This document shows positions 15,511 to 23,665 of a DNA stretch of 51,200 nt, one piece after another; positions within the stretch are counted from its first letter, which is position 1, and each line of letters starts with the position of its first letter. Under the pieces are notes generated by a model, which was given only the letters and a program-made list of their open reading frames with translations, searched no databases and was not told where the DNA came from. This DNA is from an uncultured Prevotellaceae bacterium (GTDB lineage Bacteria; Bacteroidota; Bacteroidia; Bacteroidales; Bacteroidaceae): positions 1-51,200 of the forward strand of contig CAMVUB010000017.1 of assembly GCA_947170495.1 (NCBI GenBank), given 5' to 3'. Both the position numbers and the translations under genes were made by a program.

Positions 15511-16707
15511 ATGAGTATGACGCCGGAAGAGTTTAAGGATATTCGCCCTTATGACGATGCTGAGGTGCGGGGAGCCATCGACAGCCTGCTCCACGACCGA
15601 CAGTTCTCGCATATCCTGAAAGGGATGGTGCCCTTCCTGCCGCTGGGTGTGAGCAGGGGCATCCTGCGTCTGGCTACCGTGGGCATACACTCCACGCTGG
15701 GCTTCCAGCTGCGCTTCATGAAACCCATCGTGAAGCTCATCCTGCGCCGTTGCTCCACAGGACATTCCTTCGTGCATGACGGCATCGCTCCCGGCCCGGA
15801 GCGCTACACCTTCATCAGCAACCACCGCGACATCGTGCTGGACAGCGCCATCTTGGACCTGATGCTCCACGACGCGCATTTCCCCACGACCTGCGAGATA
15901 GCCATTGGTGACAACCTGCTCATCTATCCCTGGATACGCACGTTGGTGCGCCTGAACAAGGCGTTCATCGTGCAGCGTTCGCTACCGATGCGCGAGATGC
16001 TGAAGGCCTCGCAGACGATGAGCCGCTACATGCACTATGCCATCAACGAGAAGCACGAGAATATCTGGATTGCCCAGCGCGAAGGACGCGCCAAGGACAG
16101 TAGTGACCAGACGCAGACGTCGCTGCTCAAGATGCTGGCCATAGGTGCCGAGGACACCGCTACCGCCATCGAGCGCCTCAAGAACCTGCATATCGTGCCG
16201 CTGGCCATCAGCTATGAGTACGACCCGTGTGACTACCTGAAGGCGCAGGAGTTCCAGCTGAAGCGCGACAACCCCGAATGGAAGAAGTCGAAGCAGGACG
16301 ACCTCACGAACATGAAGACGGGTATCTTCGGGCAAAAGGGGCATGTGCATTACCAGACGGGAAGCCCTGTGAACAAATGGATAGACACGTTGGCCGAGCA
16401 GCCCGAGAAGGAGTTCTTCCAGGCTTTTGCGCAACGCATGGACCGCGAGATACACCACTCCTACCAGCTCTATCCCGGTAATTATGTGGCTGCCGATTTA
16501 TTGGATGAGGCTAATGGGGCCAATAAACCCAATGAGGCCCGCTATTCTCCTGCTGACAAGGCCACCTTCGAGAAGTATCTCCAGGAGCGCGTGACCTTGG
16601 CCGCACAAGGTTTGCAGGCTGCGGGTGTCACCCCTGACACCGTCTTCCTGCGTGAACGCATCCTCACGATGTACGCTAATCCAGCGAGGAATATGATTAA
16701 GGATTAA
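15511..16707 (+). CDS. Glycerophospholipid acyltransferase-like protein
   Basis: The 398-residue product resembles PlsC/PlsB-type acyltransferases. The putative catalytic block is FISNHRDIVLDSAIL (about 101-115). His105 is followed by Asp107 and Asp111, so spacing to Asp111 is HX5D rather than the textbook HX4D; I have seen this NHRDIVLD form in Bacteroidetes acyltransferases. A downstream block IWIAQREGRAKD (about 187-198) resembles the substrate-phosphate binding motif (xxxEGTR-like). Hydrophobic stretches are short, so it is probably a peripheral membrane protein. Acyl donor and acceptor are unknown. The gene follows ddl by 21 bases, and its stop falls in a heptamer repeat array. Confidence 0.75.
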   Translation: MSMTPEEFKDIRPYDDAEVRGAIDSLLHDRQFSHILKGMVPFLPLGVSRGILRLATVGIHSTLGFQLRFMKPIVKLILRRCSTGHSFVHDGIAPGPERYTFISNHRDIVLDSAILDLMLHDAHFPTTCEIAIGDNLLIYPWIRTLVRLNKAFIVQRSLPMREMLKASQTMSRYMHYAINEKHENIWIAQREGRAKDSSDQTQTSLLKMLAIGAEDTATAIERLKNLHIVPLAISYEYDPCDYLKAQEFQLKRDNPEWKKSKQDDLTNMKTGIFGQKGHVHYQTGSPVNKWIDTLAEQPEKEFFQAFAQRMDREIHHSYQLYPGNYVAADLLDEANGANKPNEARYSPADKATFEKYLQERVTLAAQGLQAAGVTPDTVFLRERILTMYANPARNMIKD

Positions 16708-16723
16708 AGATTAAGGATTAGAG
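16696..16723 (+). repeat. ATTAAGG heptamer tandem array, copy 2
   Basis: Four 7-base units, ATTAAGG, ATTAAAG, ATTAAGG, ATTAGAG, identical in order to part of the array at 6969-7010. The array contains the acyltransferase stop codon and ends exactly one base before the ATG of the next gene at 16724. Confidence 0.8.
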
Positions 16724-17380
16724 ATGAGAGATAATCATTTATTCTTTATCATTTATTCTTTATCATTTCTCTCTGTGACAGCTTGCTCCAGCGACCAGGA
16801 GGAGACGGAGGACGCATTTCCCTCGCTCATCACGGAGATGGCACTCATAGAGGTGGGCGAGACGACGAGCAACATCACCATGTACACCGACAGCGGTAAG
16901 AAATACCGTGTGGCCGGCGAGCTGGAAGGCTTGAAGCCCCGCACCTGGGGACGCGGCCTCTTCGGCTATGTCTTGCAGGATGCCAGCACCGTGGAGGTGA
17001 GGACCTTGCTGAACGTGCCTCTCTTGCCCAACAGCAGCGAGCTATCCCCCCTCAAGCGCGACCCCGTTGATGTCGTGAGCGCGTGGATGGGTGGAGGATT
17101 CGTGAACATACACCTGAAGAAAAAGACGAAGGGCGGTGACCACACCTGGGGCTTCATCCTGGATGGCTCGTATGCCAATACCGCTGGCGGTACCACCTAC
17201 GAGGTGTCGCTCTACCATGACCAGAGTGGCGACCCGACGGCATATAGTACGGATGTCTATTTCAGTATCGATGAGGATGCCCTCAGCAAGCATCGTATCA
17301 CGGGGGACAGCGTGCGCCTGAGCATAACGACCTTCGAGACAGATCCCTATCAGTGGCACTTTGCCCTCACCCCCTCATAA
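16724..17380 (+). CDS. NigD-like lipoprotein
   Basis: The 218-residue product has a lipoprotein signal (LSFLSVTAC, lipid-modified Cys21) followed by an acidic linker. An OB-like N-terminal domain is suggested at about 40-100 (GETTSNITMYTDSGKKYRV to GYVLQD) and a beta-sandwich C-terminal domain at about 115-215 (WGFILDGS to VRLSITTFETD). This is the layout of NigD-like proteins, a Bacteroidetes family named from a bacteriocin-immunity-like locus; its function is not established. The signal-peptide hydrophobic core is encoded by a 14-base tandem repeat. The gene is in the ddl run and is followed closely by a GT4 gene. Confidence 0.7.
   Translation: MRDNHLFFIIYSLSFLSVTACSSDQEETEDAFPSLITEMALIEVGETTSNITMYTDSGKKYRVAGELEGLKPRTWGRGLFGYVLQDASTVEVRTLLNVPLLPNSSELSPLKRDPVDVVSAWMGGGFVNIHLKKKTKGGDHTWGFILDGSYANTAGGTTYEVSLYHDQSGDPTAYSTDVYFSIDEDALSKHRITGDSVRLSITTFETDPYQWHFALTPS
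16734..16771 (+). repeat. 14-base tandem repeat encoding a signal peptide
   Basis: ATCATTTATTCTTT occurs twice in tandem (16734-16747, 16748-16761) and again in part (ATCATTTCTC). Because 14 is not a multiple of three, the units are read in different frames, yet all give hydrophobic residues (HLFFIIYSLSFL), making the lipoprotein signal core. Confidence 0.85.
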
Positions 17381-17398
17381 CCTCATAACCTCACTCGC

Positions 17399-18544
17399 AT
17401 GTCTCATAAACATATTCATATAGGCTTCGACGCCAAACGCGCCGCGCAGAACAAAACAGGTTTGGGCAACTACAGCCGTTTTGTCATCCGCGGCCTGGCG
17501 CAGTGGGCTCCCAACCTGCGCCTGTACCTCTTTACTCCCAATGCGAAGAAAACCCAGGCCATAGGTGACATCGCTAAGCTGACGGCGGTGAGGATGCGCT
17601 TTCCCGAGAGCCTCTTCTGGCGTCTTTGCCGTGCGCTGTGGCGCCAGTGGGGCGTCGTCCGCGCTGCGACGAGTAAGAAGGTGAGGCTCTTCCACGGACT
17701 CACGGGTGAGCTGCCCTGGGGACTGCGCGCGAAAGGCATCAAGAGCGTGGTCACCATCCACGACCTCATCTTCCTGCGTTTCCCGCACTACTATCCTTGC
17801 ATCGACCGCTGGATATACCACTGGAAGTTCCGCTCCGCCTGCCTTCGTGCCGACCGCATCATCGCCGTGAGCGAGTGCACGAAGCGCGATATCATACATT
17901 TCTTTGGTACCCCCGAGGAGAAGATCTCCGTTGTCTATCAGGGGTGCGACGAACAGTTCGCGCAGCCTGTTACAGAGTACCATCAGGATCAGGTGCGTCG
18001 CCGCTATCACCTGCCCGAGCGTTTCATTCTGTATGTAGGAAGCATAGAAGAGCGCAAGAACCTGCTGCTGCTGGCACAGGCGCTGACGCAGCTGCCCGAC
18101 GAGGACATCACCGTCATCGCCCTCGGCCATCAGACAGCATACGCCAAGAAGGTGCGTCGCTATGCCGAAGACCACGACCTGGGCCGTCGTTTCCGCATGA
18201 TCAGTGGCGTGAACTTTGGCGACCTGCCTGTCTTCTATCAGTTGGCGCAGGCCTTTGTCTATCCCTCTCGTTTCGAAGGCTTTGGCATCCCCATGCTCGA
18301 AGCCATCACCAGCGGCACACCCGCCATCGGCTGTACGGGTTCCAGCCTCGAAGAAGCCGGCGGCCCCTCCTGCCTCTATGTGTCGCCCGACGACCCCGCT
18401 GCCCTCGCCGACGCCCTCCAGCGCGTCCTCACCGATGAGGACCTGCGCGCCAAGATGATCGCCGACGGCCACGCCTACGCCCAGCGCTTCGACGCCGAGA
18501 AACTCACCATGCAGCTCCTCCAACTCTACGCAAACATCATTTAG
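17399..18544 (+). CDS. Family 4 glycosyltransferase (GT-B fold)
   Basis: The 381-residue product is a retaining nucleotide-sugar glycosyltransferase of the GT1/GT4 type. The N-terminal domain begins HIGFDAKRAAQNKTGLGNYS, the glycine-containing acceptor-domain loop common in mannosyl- and related transferases. The C-terminal donor domain has LYVGSIEERKNLLLLAQAL and the E-x7-E motif in YPSRFEGFGIPMLEAITSGTP. No membrane helix is seen; it acts on the cytoplasmic face. It is preceded by CCTCATAACCTCATAACCTCA, a short tandem repeat seven bases before the ATG. The gene closes the plus-strand run begun by the PASTA gene, since a strong terminator follows. Confidence 0.88.
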   Translation: MSHKHIHIGFDAKRAAQNKTGLGNYSRFVIRGLAQWAPNLRLYLFTPNAKKTQAIGDIAKLTAVRMRFPESLFWRLCRALWRQWGVVRAATSKKVRLFHGLTGELPWGLRAKGIKSVVTIHDLIFLRFPHYYPCIDRWIYHWKFRSACLRADRIIAVSECTKRDIIHFFGTPEEKISVVYQGCDEQFAQPVTEYHQDQVRRRYHLPERFILYVGSIEERKNLLLLAQALTQLPDEDITVIALGHQTAYAKKVRRYAEDHDLGRRFRMISGVNFGDLPVFYQLAQAFVYPSRFEGFGIPMLEAITSGTPAIGCTGSSLEEAGGPSCLYVSPDDPAALADALQRVLTDEDLRAKMIADGHAYAQRFDAEKLTMQLLQLYANII

Positions 18545-18582
18545 CCTCTCTTTTTTAGCTATATCCATCTAAAATATTCTCA

Positions 18583-18658
18583 CATCTCTCACGCGGTTGT
18601 TTAACGGTTGTATAACAAACGTTATACGATGCGGATTAGCGTGAGAAATGTGGTTTTT
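18583..18658 (+). terminator. Two-tier hairpin terminator
   Basis: Outer stem TCTCACGC (18587-18594)/GCGTGAGA (18639-18646), extended by ACA/TGT pairs, with an inner hairpin GTATAAC (18610-18616)/GTTATAC (18621-18627), then GGTTTTTTG. It separates the housekeeping run from the surface-glycan cluster. Confidence 0.75.
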
Positions 18659-18689
18659 TGTCTGTAAACGTAAATTTATGCTTATATTT

Positions 18690-18720
18690 TTGGGGGGATG
18701 GCAATAAAGTTCTATATTTG
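18690..18720 (+). promoter_or_regulatory. Promoter of the sugar-nucleotide block
   Basis: TTG (18690-18692), a 20-base spacer, and TATATTTG (18713-18720), 14 bases before the ATG at 18735. It probably drives the 10-kb plus-strand block to 28753, within which gene gaps are short. Confidence 0.8.
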
Positions 18721-18734
18721 CACCGCTATTAACA

Positions 18735-20384
18735 ATGAATTTCATTCATTCCCTGTTGAAGATGCGCAATCTCAAGATAACTCATATAATTCTACTGGCA
18801 TTTGTTGTTGGTGTTTTATATCGGCTACTGTTAAGCTTGCAGGGCTTAGATGCCGTGGATGCGGGTTTTAACATGACTTATTTTCAGCACATCTTCGACC
18901 GCCCGGATGCAATGCCTTATTCTTTCTGTTACTACTTGACGGGTCTTGTTGGCGGCTGTTGGCAATGGGCTTTCGGCTCATGGGGGCTGTGGGGCTCGCG
19001 CCTGTTTGAGGTGCTGACGATGTCGGCGGGCGTCCTGCTGACCTATCAGACCTTCAAGCCTTGGCTGCCTTCCCAACGGATGGCCGCATGGGCCATTCTC
19101 ATGAGCTTCCTGTTCCCCTCGTTCGTCATCGTCTTCCACTACAATACGCTGACATTCTTACTGATAGCATCTTCGGCCTATTGCATGAGACGTTGGGCAC
19201 AAGGCGACAGCAAGGGTTGGTTGGTGGCTGCCGGCTACCTTGTGGGCCTTTGTTTCTTTGCCCGTATCGTGAATGTCAGCATGGCAGCGTTGTGCCTGAT
19301 TCCCCTGATGGTGGGCTGGAGGACGTCCGCCAAGCGTGCGCTGTCGTTGGGTTGCATGTATGCCGGCGGTATGCTGATGGGCGTGCTGTCGGTGCTGGCG
19401 CTCTTGCTGGTGACGCACCAATGGAGCTATTTCCAGGAAGGTGTGATGGACGCTTTCGGCTTTTTCCACGGCGAAGGCACGAGCCACACGTCCGGCAACC
19501 TGATCATCGTCTATCTGAAGAGCTGGCTGAACATTGGCTTGCAGGTGTTGGCGCTGGCGCTGATTTTCTTCTTATATGTGAAGGCGGAGCAATGTCCGAA
19601 ACCTTGGCGCATCGCAGCGCGAACTGCTTTAATTATCGCGCTGTTCGTGTTGATCGTAACGAGTCTGCCCGTCCTGTCCGCTTTTGCCTCATGCTTGGTG
19701 CTGATGCTTGTGCCTGCATTCCGTAGGGAGATATCTTCTGCGTTGATGATTATGCTAGGCTATGTCATCCTAGCTGCCAGCTTGTTCCCGTTGGGGAGTG
19801 ACATGGGCGTGCCGGGTGTGTTCCATTGGTATGGGGCCCTCATGGTGGTGCCTGCGTCCTGTTGTGTCGCGCAGTCTTCTTGGGAGGGTTACCGCCCGGT
19901 TCTCTGGTATTTGTATGGCTTCGTCTTCATCGCCTTGGTGGGGAAGACGATCTATAAGCCCTACGGCGAGCAGCAGCCGCGTTATATGCTGACGGAGCAG
20001 GCGCTCGACGGGACGCTCAATGTATGGACGGCTCCGGACCGTGCACGTCAGTATCAGCATATTGTGGCATGTATCAACCAGTATGATGCGGACAATCCCT
20101 ATATGCTGATTGGCAATCAGGCTTCTGAGCTCTATTACGCGACGAACCGGCTGCCCTTCACGAGCAATACACAGATGGAAACCTTTACGGGCGAACATCT
20201 GTTTGCGACGCTGGACAAACAACAGCGCAGGCATGGCCGCCTCCCCTTGGTGGTGTTCCTCAAGCGTGGACATGGGAAACCTTCGCCTGACGACTATCAG
20301 GCCTCTTTATATCCTTGGCTACAGGCCCAACACTACGAGGTGGTGTATGAGGATGAAGACCTAAAACTATTCAGTACAAACTAA
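18735..20384 (+). CDS. Polytopic membrane protein, GT-C-like glycosyltransferase candidate (paralogue A)
   Basis: The 549-residue product has about 10-12 hydrophobic helices followed by a soluble C-terminal domain of about 130 residues. After TM1 the first loop reads GLDAVDAGFNMTYF, the place where GT-C enzymes carry catalytic acidic residues. It is clearly homologous to the product of 28761-30566, sharing GxDxxDxG in loop 1, YNTLTxF, FxRIxN, a GxxTSHTSGNLIxxYL loop, and a C-terminal domain of similar plan. GT-C enzymes use polyprenyl-phosphate sugars on the periplasmic side, matching the GtrA/GtrB genes in the same block. Family and substrate are inferred; no exact match is known to me. It may alternatively be an O-antigen processing protein. 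Confidence 0.6.
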   Translation: MNFIHSLLKMRNLKITHIILLAFVVGVLYRLLLSLQGLDAVDAGFNMTYFQHIFDRPDAMPYSFCYYLTGLVGGCWQWAFGSWGLWGSRLFEVLTMSAGVLLTYQTFKPWLPSQRMAAWAILMSFLFPSFVIVFHYNTLTFLLIASSAYCMRRWAQGDSKGWLVAAGYLVGLCFFARIVNVSMAALCLIPLMVGWRTSAKRALSLGCMYAGGMLMGVLSVLALLLVTHQWSYFQEGVMDAFGFFHGEGTSHTSGNLIIVYLKSWLNIGLQVLALALIFFLYVKAEQCPKPWRIAARTALIIALFVLIVTSLPVLSAFASCLVLMLVPAFRREISSALMIMLGYVILAASLFPLGSDMGVPGVFHWYGALMVVPASCCVAQSSWEGYRPVLWYLYGFVFIALVGKTIYKPYGEQQPRYMLTEQALDGTLNVWTAPDRARQYQHIVACINQYDADNPYMLIGNQASELYYATNRLPFTSNTQMETFTGEHLFATLDKQQRRHGRLPLVVFLKRGHGKPSPDDYQASLYPWLQAQHYEVVYEDEDLKLFSTN

Positions 20385-20397
20385 AACATGAACTAAT

Positions 20398-21180
20398 ATG
20401 AAAGCAGTTATCTTAGCTGGCGGTTACGGCTCTCGCCTCAGCGAAGCCACGCATCTGATCCCGAAGCCTATGGTAGAGATTGGAGGCAAGCCCATCCTCT
20501 GGCACATCATGAAGATCTACAGTTCCTATGGCATTAATGATTTCATCATCTGTTGCGGCTATAAGCAGTATGTCATCAAGGAATATTTTGCCAACTACTT
20601 CACGCATAACTGTGACATGACGGTCGATCTTTCCGATAATAGCGTGAAGATTCATAGCAATCACTCGGAGCAGTGGCGCGTGACGCTGATCGACACAGGT
20701 CTGAACACGATGACCGGCGGCCGCGTGAAGCGCATCCAACGCTATGTCGGACATGAACGTTTCTGCCTCACTTATGGGGACGGTGTCACGGACTTGAACA
20801 TCGCTGACACCATCCGTGCCCATGAGGAGAGCGGCGCTAAGATCTCCATGACGGTGTACAAGCCCGCCGGAAAGTTCGGCGCCGTGAAGATCAATCATTC
20901 CACGGGTCAGGTGCTGTCGTTCCTGGAGAAACCCGATGGCGACGGCAACTGGATCAATGCCGGCTTCTTCGTCTGCGAGCCGGAGGTGTTCGACTATATC
21001 CCCGAGGGCGATGACTCCTGTGTTTTCGAGAAGAAACCCTTGGAAACCTTGGCTGCTGAAGGCCTGATGCATGCTTACAAGCATCGTGGCTTTTGGAAGC
21101 CGATGGACATGCTTCGTGATAATACGGAGCTGAATGAAATGTGGGATAATAACAAAGCTCCCTGGAAGTGCTGGGAGTGA
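20398..21180 (+). CDS. rfbF: Glucose-1-phosphate cytidylyltransferase
   Basis: The 260-residue enzyme makes CDP-glucose from CTP and glucose 1-phosphate, the first step toward CDP-3,6-dideoxyhexoses. The nucleotide-binding start ILAGGYGSRLSEATHLIPKP is complete, followed by MVEIGGKPILWHIMKIYSSYG. Further family blocks are TYGDGVTDLNI (metal-binding Asp), FGAVKINHSTGQVLSFLEKP and NAGFFVCEPEVFDYI. Length matches the family. It is 13 bases after the GT-C-like gene and is followed by rfbH and rfbG, the next enzymes of the pathway. Confidence 0.95.
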   Translation: MKAVILAGGYGSRLSEATHLIPKPMVEIGGKPILWHIMKIYSSYGINDFIICCGYKQYVIKEYFANYFTHNCDMTVDLSDNSVKIHSNHSEQWRVTLIDTGLNTMTGGRVKRIQRYVGHERFCLTYGDGVTDLNIADTIRAHEESGAKISMTVYKPAGKFGAVKINHSTGQVLSFLEKPDGDGNWINAGFFVCEPEVFDYIPEGDDSCVFEKKPLETLAAEGLMHAYKHRGFWKPMDMLRDNTELNEMWDNNKAPWKCWE

Positions 21181-21234
21181 TTCTTTTAGTTTATAGTTGA
21201 AAGTTTATAGTTTAAAGTTAACGGCTTTAAGTTT

Positions 21235-22575
21235 ATGAGTAAAAAAGAAGAATTGAAGGCTCAGATTCTTGAGCTGACACGAGAATACTACAAGGAAGTG
21301 CACGGCCAGGCGAAGGAGTTCGTGCCTGGGAAAACCAAGGTGAACTACGGCGGCCGCTATTTCGACGATGCCGAGATGGTGAATCTGGTGGACTCATCGC
21401 TTGACTTCTGGCTGACGGCAGGCCCGTGGGCACATAAGTTTGAGACACGCTTCGCCAAATGGCTGGGTGTGAAGTACTGCTCGCTGTGCAACAGCGGCTC
21501 AAGTGCCAACCTGCTGGCCTTCAGTGCGCTGACAGCCCATGAGCTGGGCGACCGCGCCATCCGGCGTGGCGACGAGGTCATCACCGTGGCGGCAGGTTTC
21601 CCCACCACCGTGGCCTGCATCGTGCAGTTCGGTGCCGTGCCCGTGTTTGTGGACATGAGCGTGGAGGAGGGCAACATCGATGTCACCCAACTGGAGGCCG
21701 CCCTCAGTCCCAAAACCAAGGCCGTGATGGTGGCGCACTCGCTGGGTAACCCCTTCAACCTGGAGGCCGTGGTGGCGTTCTGCAAGAAGCACCACCTGTG
21801 GCTCGTCGAGGACAACTGCGACGCGCTGGGCTCCGAGTACTTCATCGACGGCGAGTGGAAGAAAACCGGTACTATCGGCGACATCGGCACCAGCTCCTTC
21901 TATCCCCCTCACCACATGACGATGGGCGAGGGCGGCGCCGTCTATACCAACAACCGCGAACTGGACAAATACGTGAAGAGCTTCCGCGACTGGGGACGCG
22001 ACTGCTGGTGCGTCGGCGGCGTGGACAATACGTGTGGCTGCCGCTTCACAGGGCAGTTCGGCAAGCTCCCCAAGGGCTACGACCATAAATATGTCTATAG
22101 CCATCTGGGCTACAACCTGAAGGCCACAGACATGCAGGCTGCCATCGGCTGCGCACAGCTGGAGAAGCTGGACTTCATCGTCAGCCGTCGCCGCGAGAAC
22201 TATCAGACCATGTACGAAGGCCTGAAGGGCACGCCGGGTCTGCTGCTGCCAGAACCGCAGAAGAACAGCAACCCCAGCTGGTTCGGCTTCTTCATCACCG
22301 TGAAGGACGATGCCGGCTACACGCGCAACGAGCTGACCACCTATCTGGAGGAACATCAGGTGCAGACGCGCAACCTCTTTGCCGGCAACCTGCTGATGCA
22401 CCCTGCCTTCGAGGAGTATGTCGAGGGTAAGGACTACCGCACCATCGGCGACCTGCCCGTCACCACCAGCATTATGAACAACAGCTTCTGGCTGGGCGTC
22501 TATCCCGGCATGACGCCCGAGAAACTGCAGTATATGATTGACACCATCAAGGCTTTCGTGGCCAGTAAAGGTTAG
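21235..22575 (+). CDS. rfbH: CDP-4-dehydro-6-deoxyglucose 3-dehydrase (E1)
   Basis: The 446-residue enzyme is a PMP-dependent, [2Fe-2S]-containing dehydrase that removes the C3 hydroxyl of CDP-6-deoxy-4-ketoglucose. It has the DegT/AHBA aminotransferase fold, but the Schiff-base lysine is replaced: the block reads SFYPPHHMTMGEGGAV with His226/His227, the hallmark of E1. Cysteines at 257, 259, 267 and 269 (DCWCVGGVDNTCGC), with Cys195 upstream, fit the iron-sulfur ligand pattern. The electron-donating reductase E3 is not encoded in the window, so it must lie elsewhere or be replaced by a general ferredoxin-type reductase. Upstream 21187-21230 holds GTTTATAGTTTAAAG repeats. Confidence 0.95.
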   Translation: MSKKEELKAQILELTREYYKEVHGQAKEFVPGKTKVNYGGRYFDDAEMVNLVDSSLDFWLTAGPWAHKFETRFAKWLGVKYCSLCNSGSSANLLAFSALTAHELGDRAIRRGDEVITVAAGFPTTVACIVQFGAVPVFVDMSVEEGNIDVTQLEAALSPKTKAVMVAHSLGNPFNLEAVVAFCKKHHLWLVEDNCDALGSEYFIDGEWKKTGTIGDIGTSSFYPPHHMTMGEGGAVYTNNRELDKYVKSFRDWGRDCWCVGGVDNTCGCRFTGQFGKLPKGYDHKYVYSHLGYNLKATDMQAAIGCAQLEKLDFIVSRRRENYQTMYEGLKGTPGLLLPEPQKNSNPSWFGFFITVKDDAGYTRNELTTYLEEHQVQTRNLFAGNLLMHPAFEEYVEGKDYRTIGDLPVTTSIMNNSFWLGVYPGMTPEKLQYMIDTIKAFVASKG

Positions 22576-22585
22576 TACACACAGA

Positions 22586-23665
22586 ATGACAGACATCTTC
22601 AATAACTTCTATAAGGGCAAGAAGGTCCTGGTAACCGGCCACACCGGTTTCAAGGGCTCATGGCTCTGCATCTGGCTCCATGAGCTGGGTGCTGAGGTCG
22701 TGGGCATCGGCTTGGCCCCCTACAGCGAGCGTGACAACTTTGTCCTCAGTGGCATCGGAAAGAAAATGAAGGCCGACATTCGTGCCGACATCCGCGATGG
22801 TGAGAAGATGAAGGCCATCTTCGCCCAGTATCAGCCTGAGATCGTGTTCCATTTGGCCGCACAGCCTCTCGTACGCCTGAGCTATGAGTGTCCGGTGGAG
22901 ACCTATGAGACGAATGTGATGGGCACGATCCACGTGATGGAGGCCATCCGTGCCACCGACAGCGTGCGCGTCGGTGTGATGATCACCACCGATAAATGCT
23001 ACGACAACAAGGAGCAGCTGCGCGGCTACAAAGAGGATGACCCCTTCGGCGGCTACGACCCCTACAGCTCCAGCAAGGGAGCCTGCGAGGTGGCCATCCA
23101 GAGCTGGCGCAGAAGCTTCTTCAATCCTGACGACTACGGGAAGAAACATCATGTCAGCCTGGCCAGTGTGCGCGCTGGTAATGTGATTGGCGGCGGCGAC
23201 TGGGCCAAGGACCGTATCATCCCCGACTGCATCCGTGCGCTGGAAGCTGGCAAGCCCATCGATATCCGCAGCCCCAAGGCCGTGCGCCCGTGGGAGCATG
23301 TGTTGGAACCCCTGAGCGGCTATATGCTGCTGGCACAGAAGATGTGGGAACAGCCCACGGGCTACTGCGAGGGCTGGAACTTCGGCCCCGAACCAGATGC
23401 CGTCTCGACTGTCTGGGAGGTGGCTACCAAGCTGGTGCAGAGCTTCGGACATGGAGAACTCAAGGATGTCTCCGACCCTAACGCTCTGCACGAAGCTAAC
23501 CTGCTAATGCTGGACATCAACAAGGCCAAGAGCCGCTTGGGATGGAAACCACGTCTGAATGCCATGCAGACCATTGACCTGGTGGCAGACTGGTATAAGA
23601 AGTATCGGACAGAGGATGTCTATCAGTTGTGTGTAAACCAAATACAGCAGTTTCTATGTCCATGA
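22586..23665 (+). CDS. rfbG: CDP-glucose 4,6-dehydratase
   Basis: The 359-residue extended short-chain dehydrogenase converts CDP-glucose to CDP-4-dehydro-6-deoxyglucose. NAD-binding GHTGFKGSWL is at about 18-27, the TTDKCYDNKE block carries the active-site Thr/Asp, and YSSSKGACE is the YxxxK catalytic motif. The later blocks SVRAGNVIGGGDWAKDRIIPD and RPWEHVLEPLSGYM are typical of the family. The ATG at 22586 is chosen over an upstream TTG at 22538 because the latter lies within rfbH and adds a non-conserved leader. The order rfbF-rfbH-rfbG differs from Salmonella (rfbF-rfbG-rfbH). The end overlaps the next gene. Confidence 0.95.
   Translation: MTDIFNNFYKGKKVLVTGHTGFKGSWLCIWLHELGAEVVGIGLAPYSERDNFVLSGIGKKMKADIRADIRDGEKMKAIFAQYQPEIVFHLAAQPLVRLSYECPVETYETNVMGTIHVMEAIRATDSVRVGVMITTDKCYDNKEQLRGYKEDDPFGGYDPYSSSKGACEVAIQSWRRSFFNPDDYGKKHHVSLASVRAGNVIGGGDWAKDRIIPDCIRALEAGKPIDIRSPKAVRPWEHVLEPLSGYMLLAQKMWEQPTGYCEGWNFGPEPDAVSTVWEVATKLVQSFGHGELKDVSDPNALHEANLLMLDINKAKSRLGWKPRLNAMQTIDLVADWYKKYRTEDVYQLCVNQIQQFLCP

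Noticed and set aside
17375..18568. A 397-codon minus-strand frame opposite the GT4 gene
   Set aside because: It is antisense to a GT4 gene with intact motifs and shows no recognisable protein family.
21499..22602. A 367-codon minus-strand frame opposite rfbH
   Set aside because: It is the complement of a gene with complete E1 motifs; no promoter or start signal supports it.
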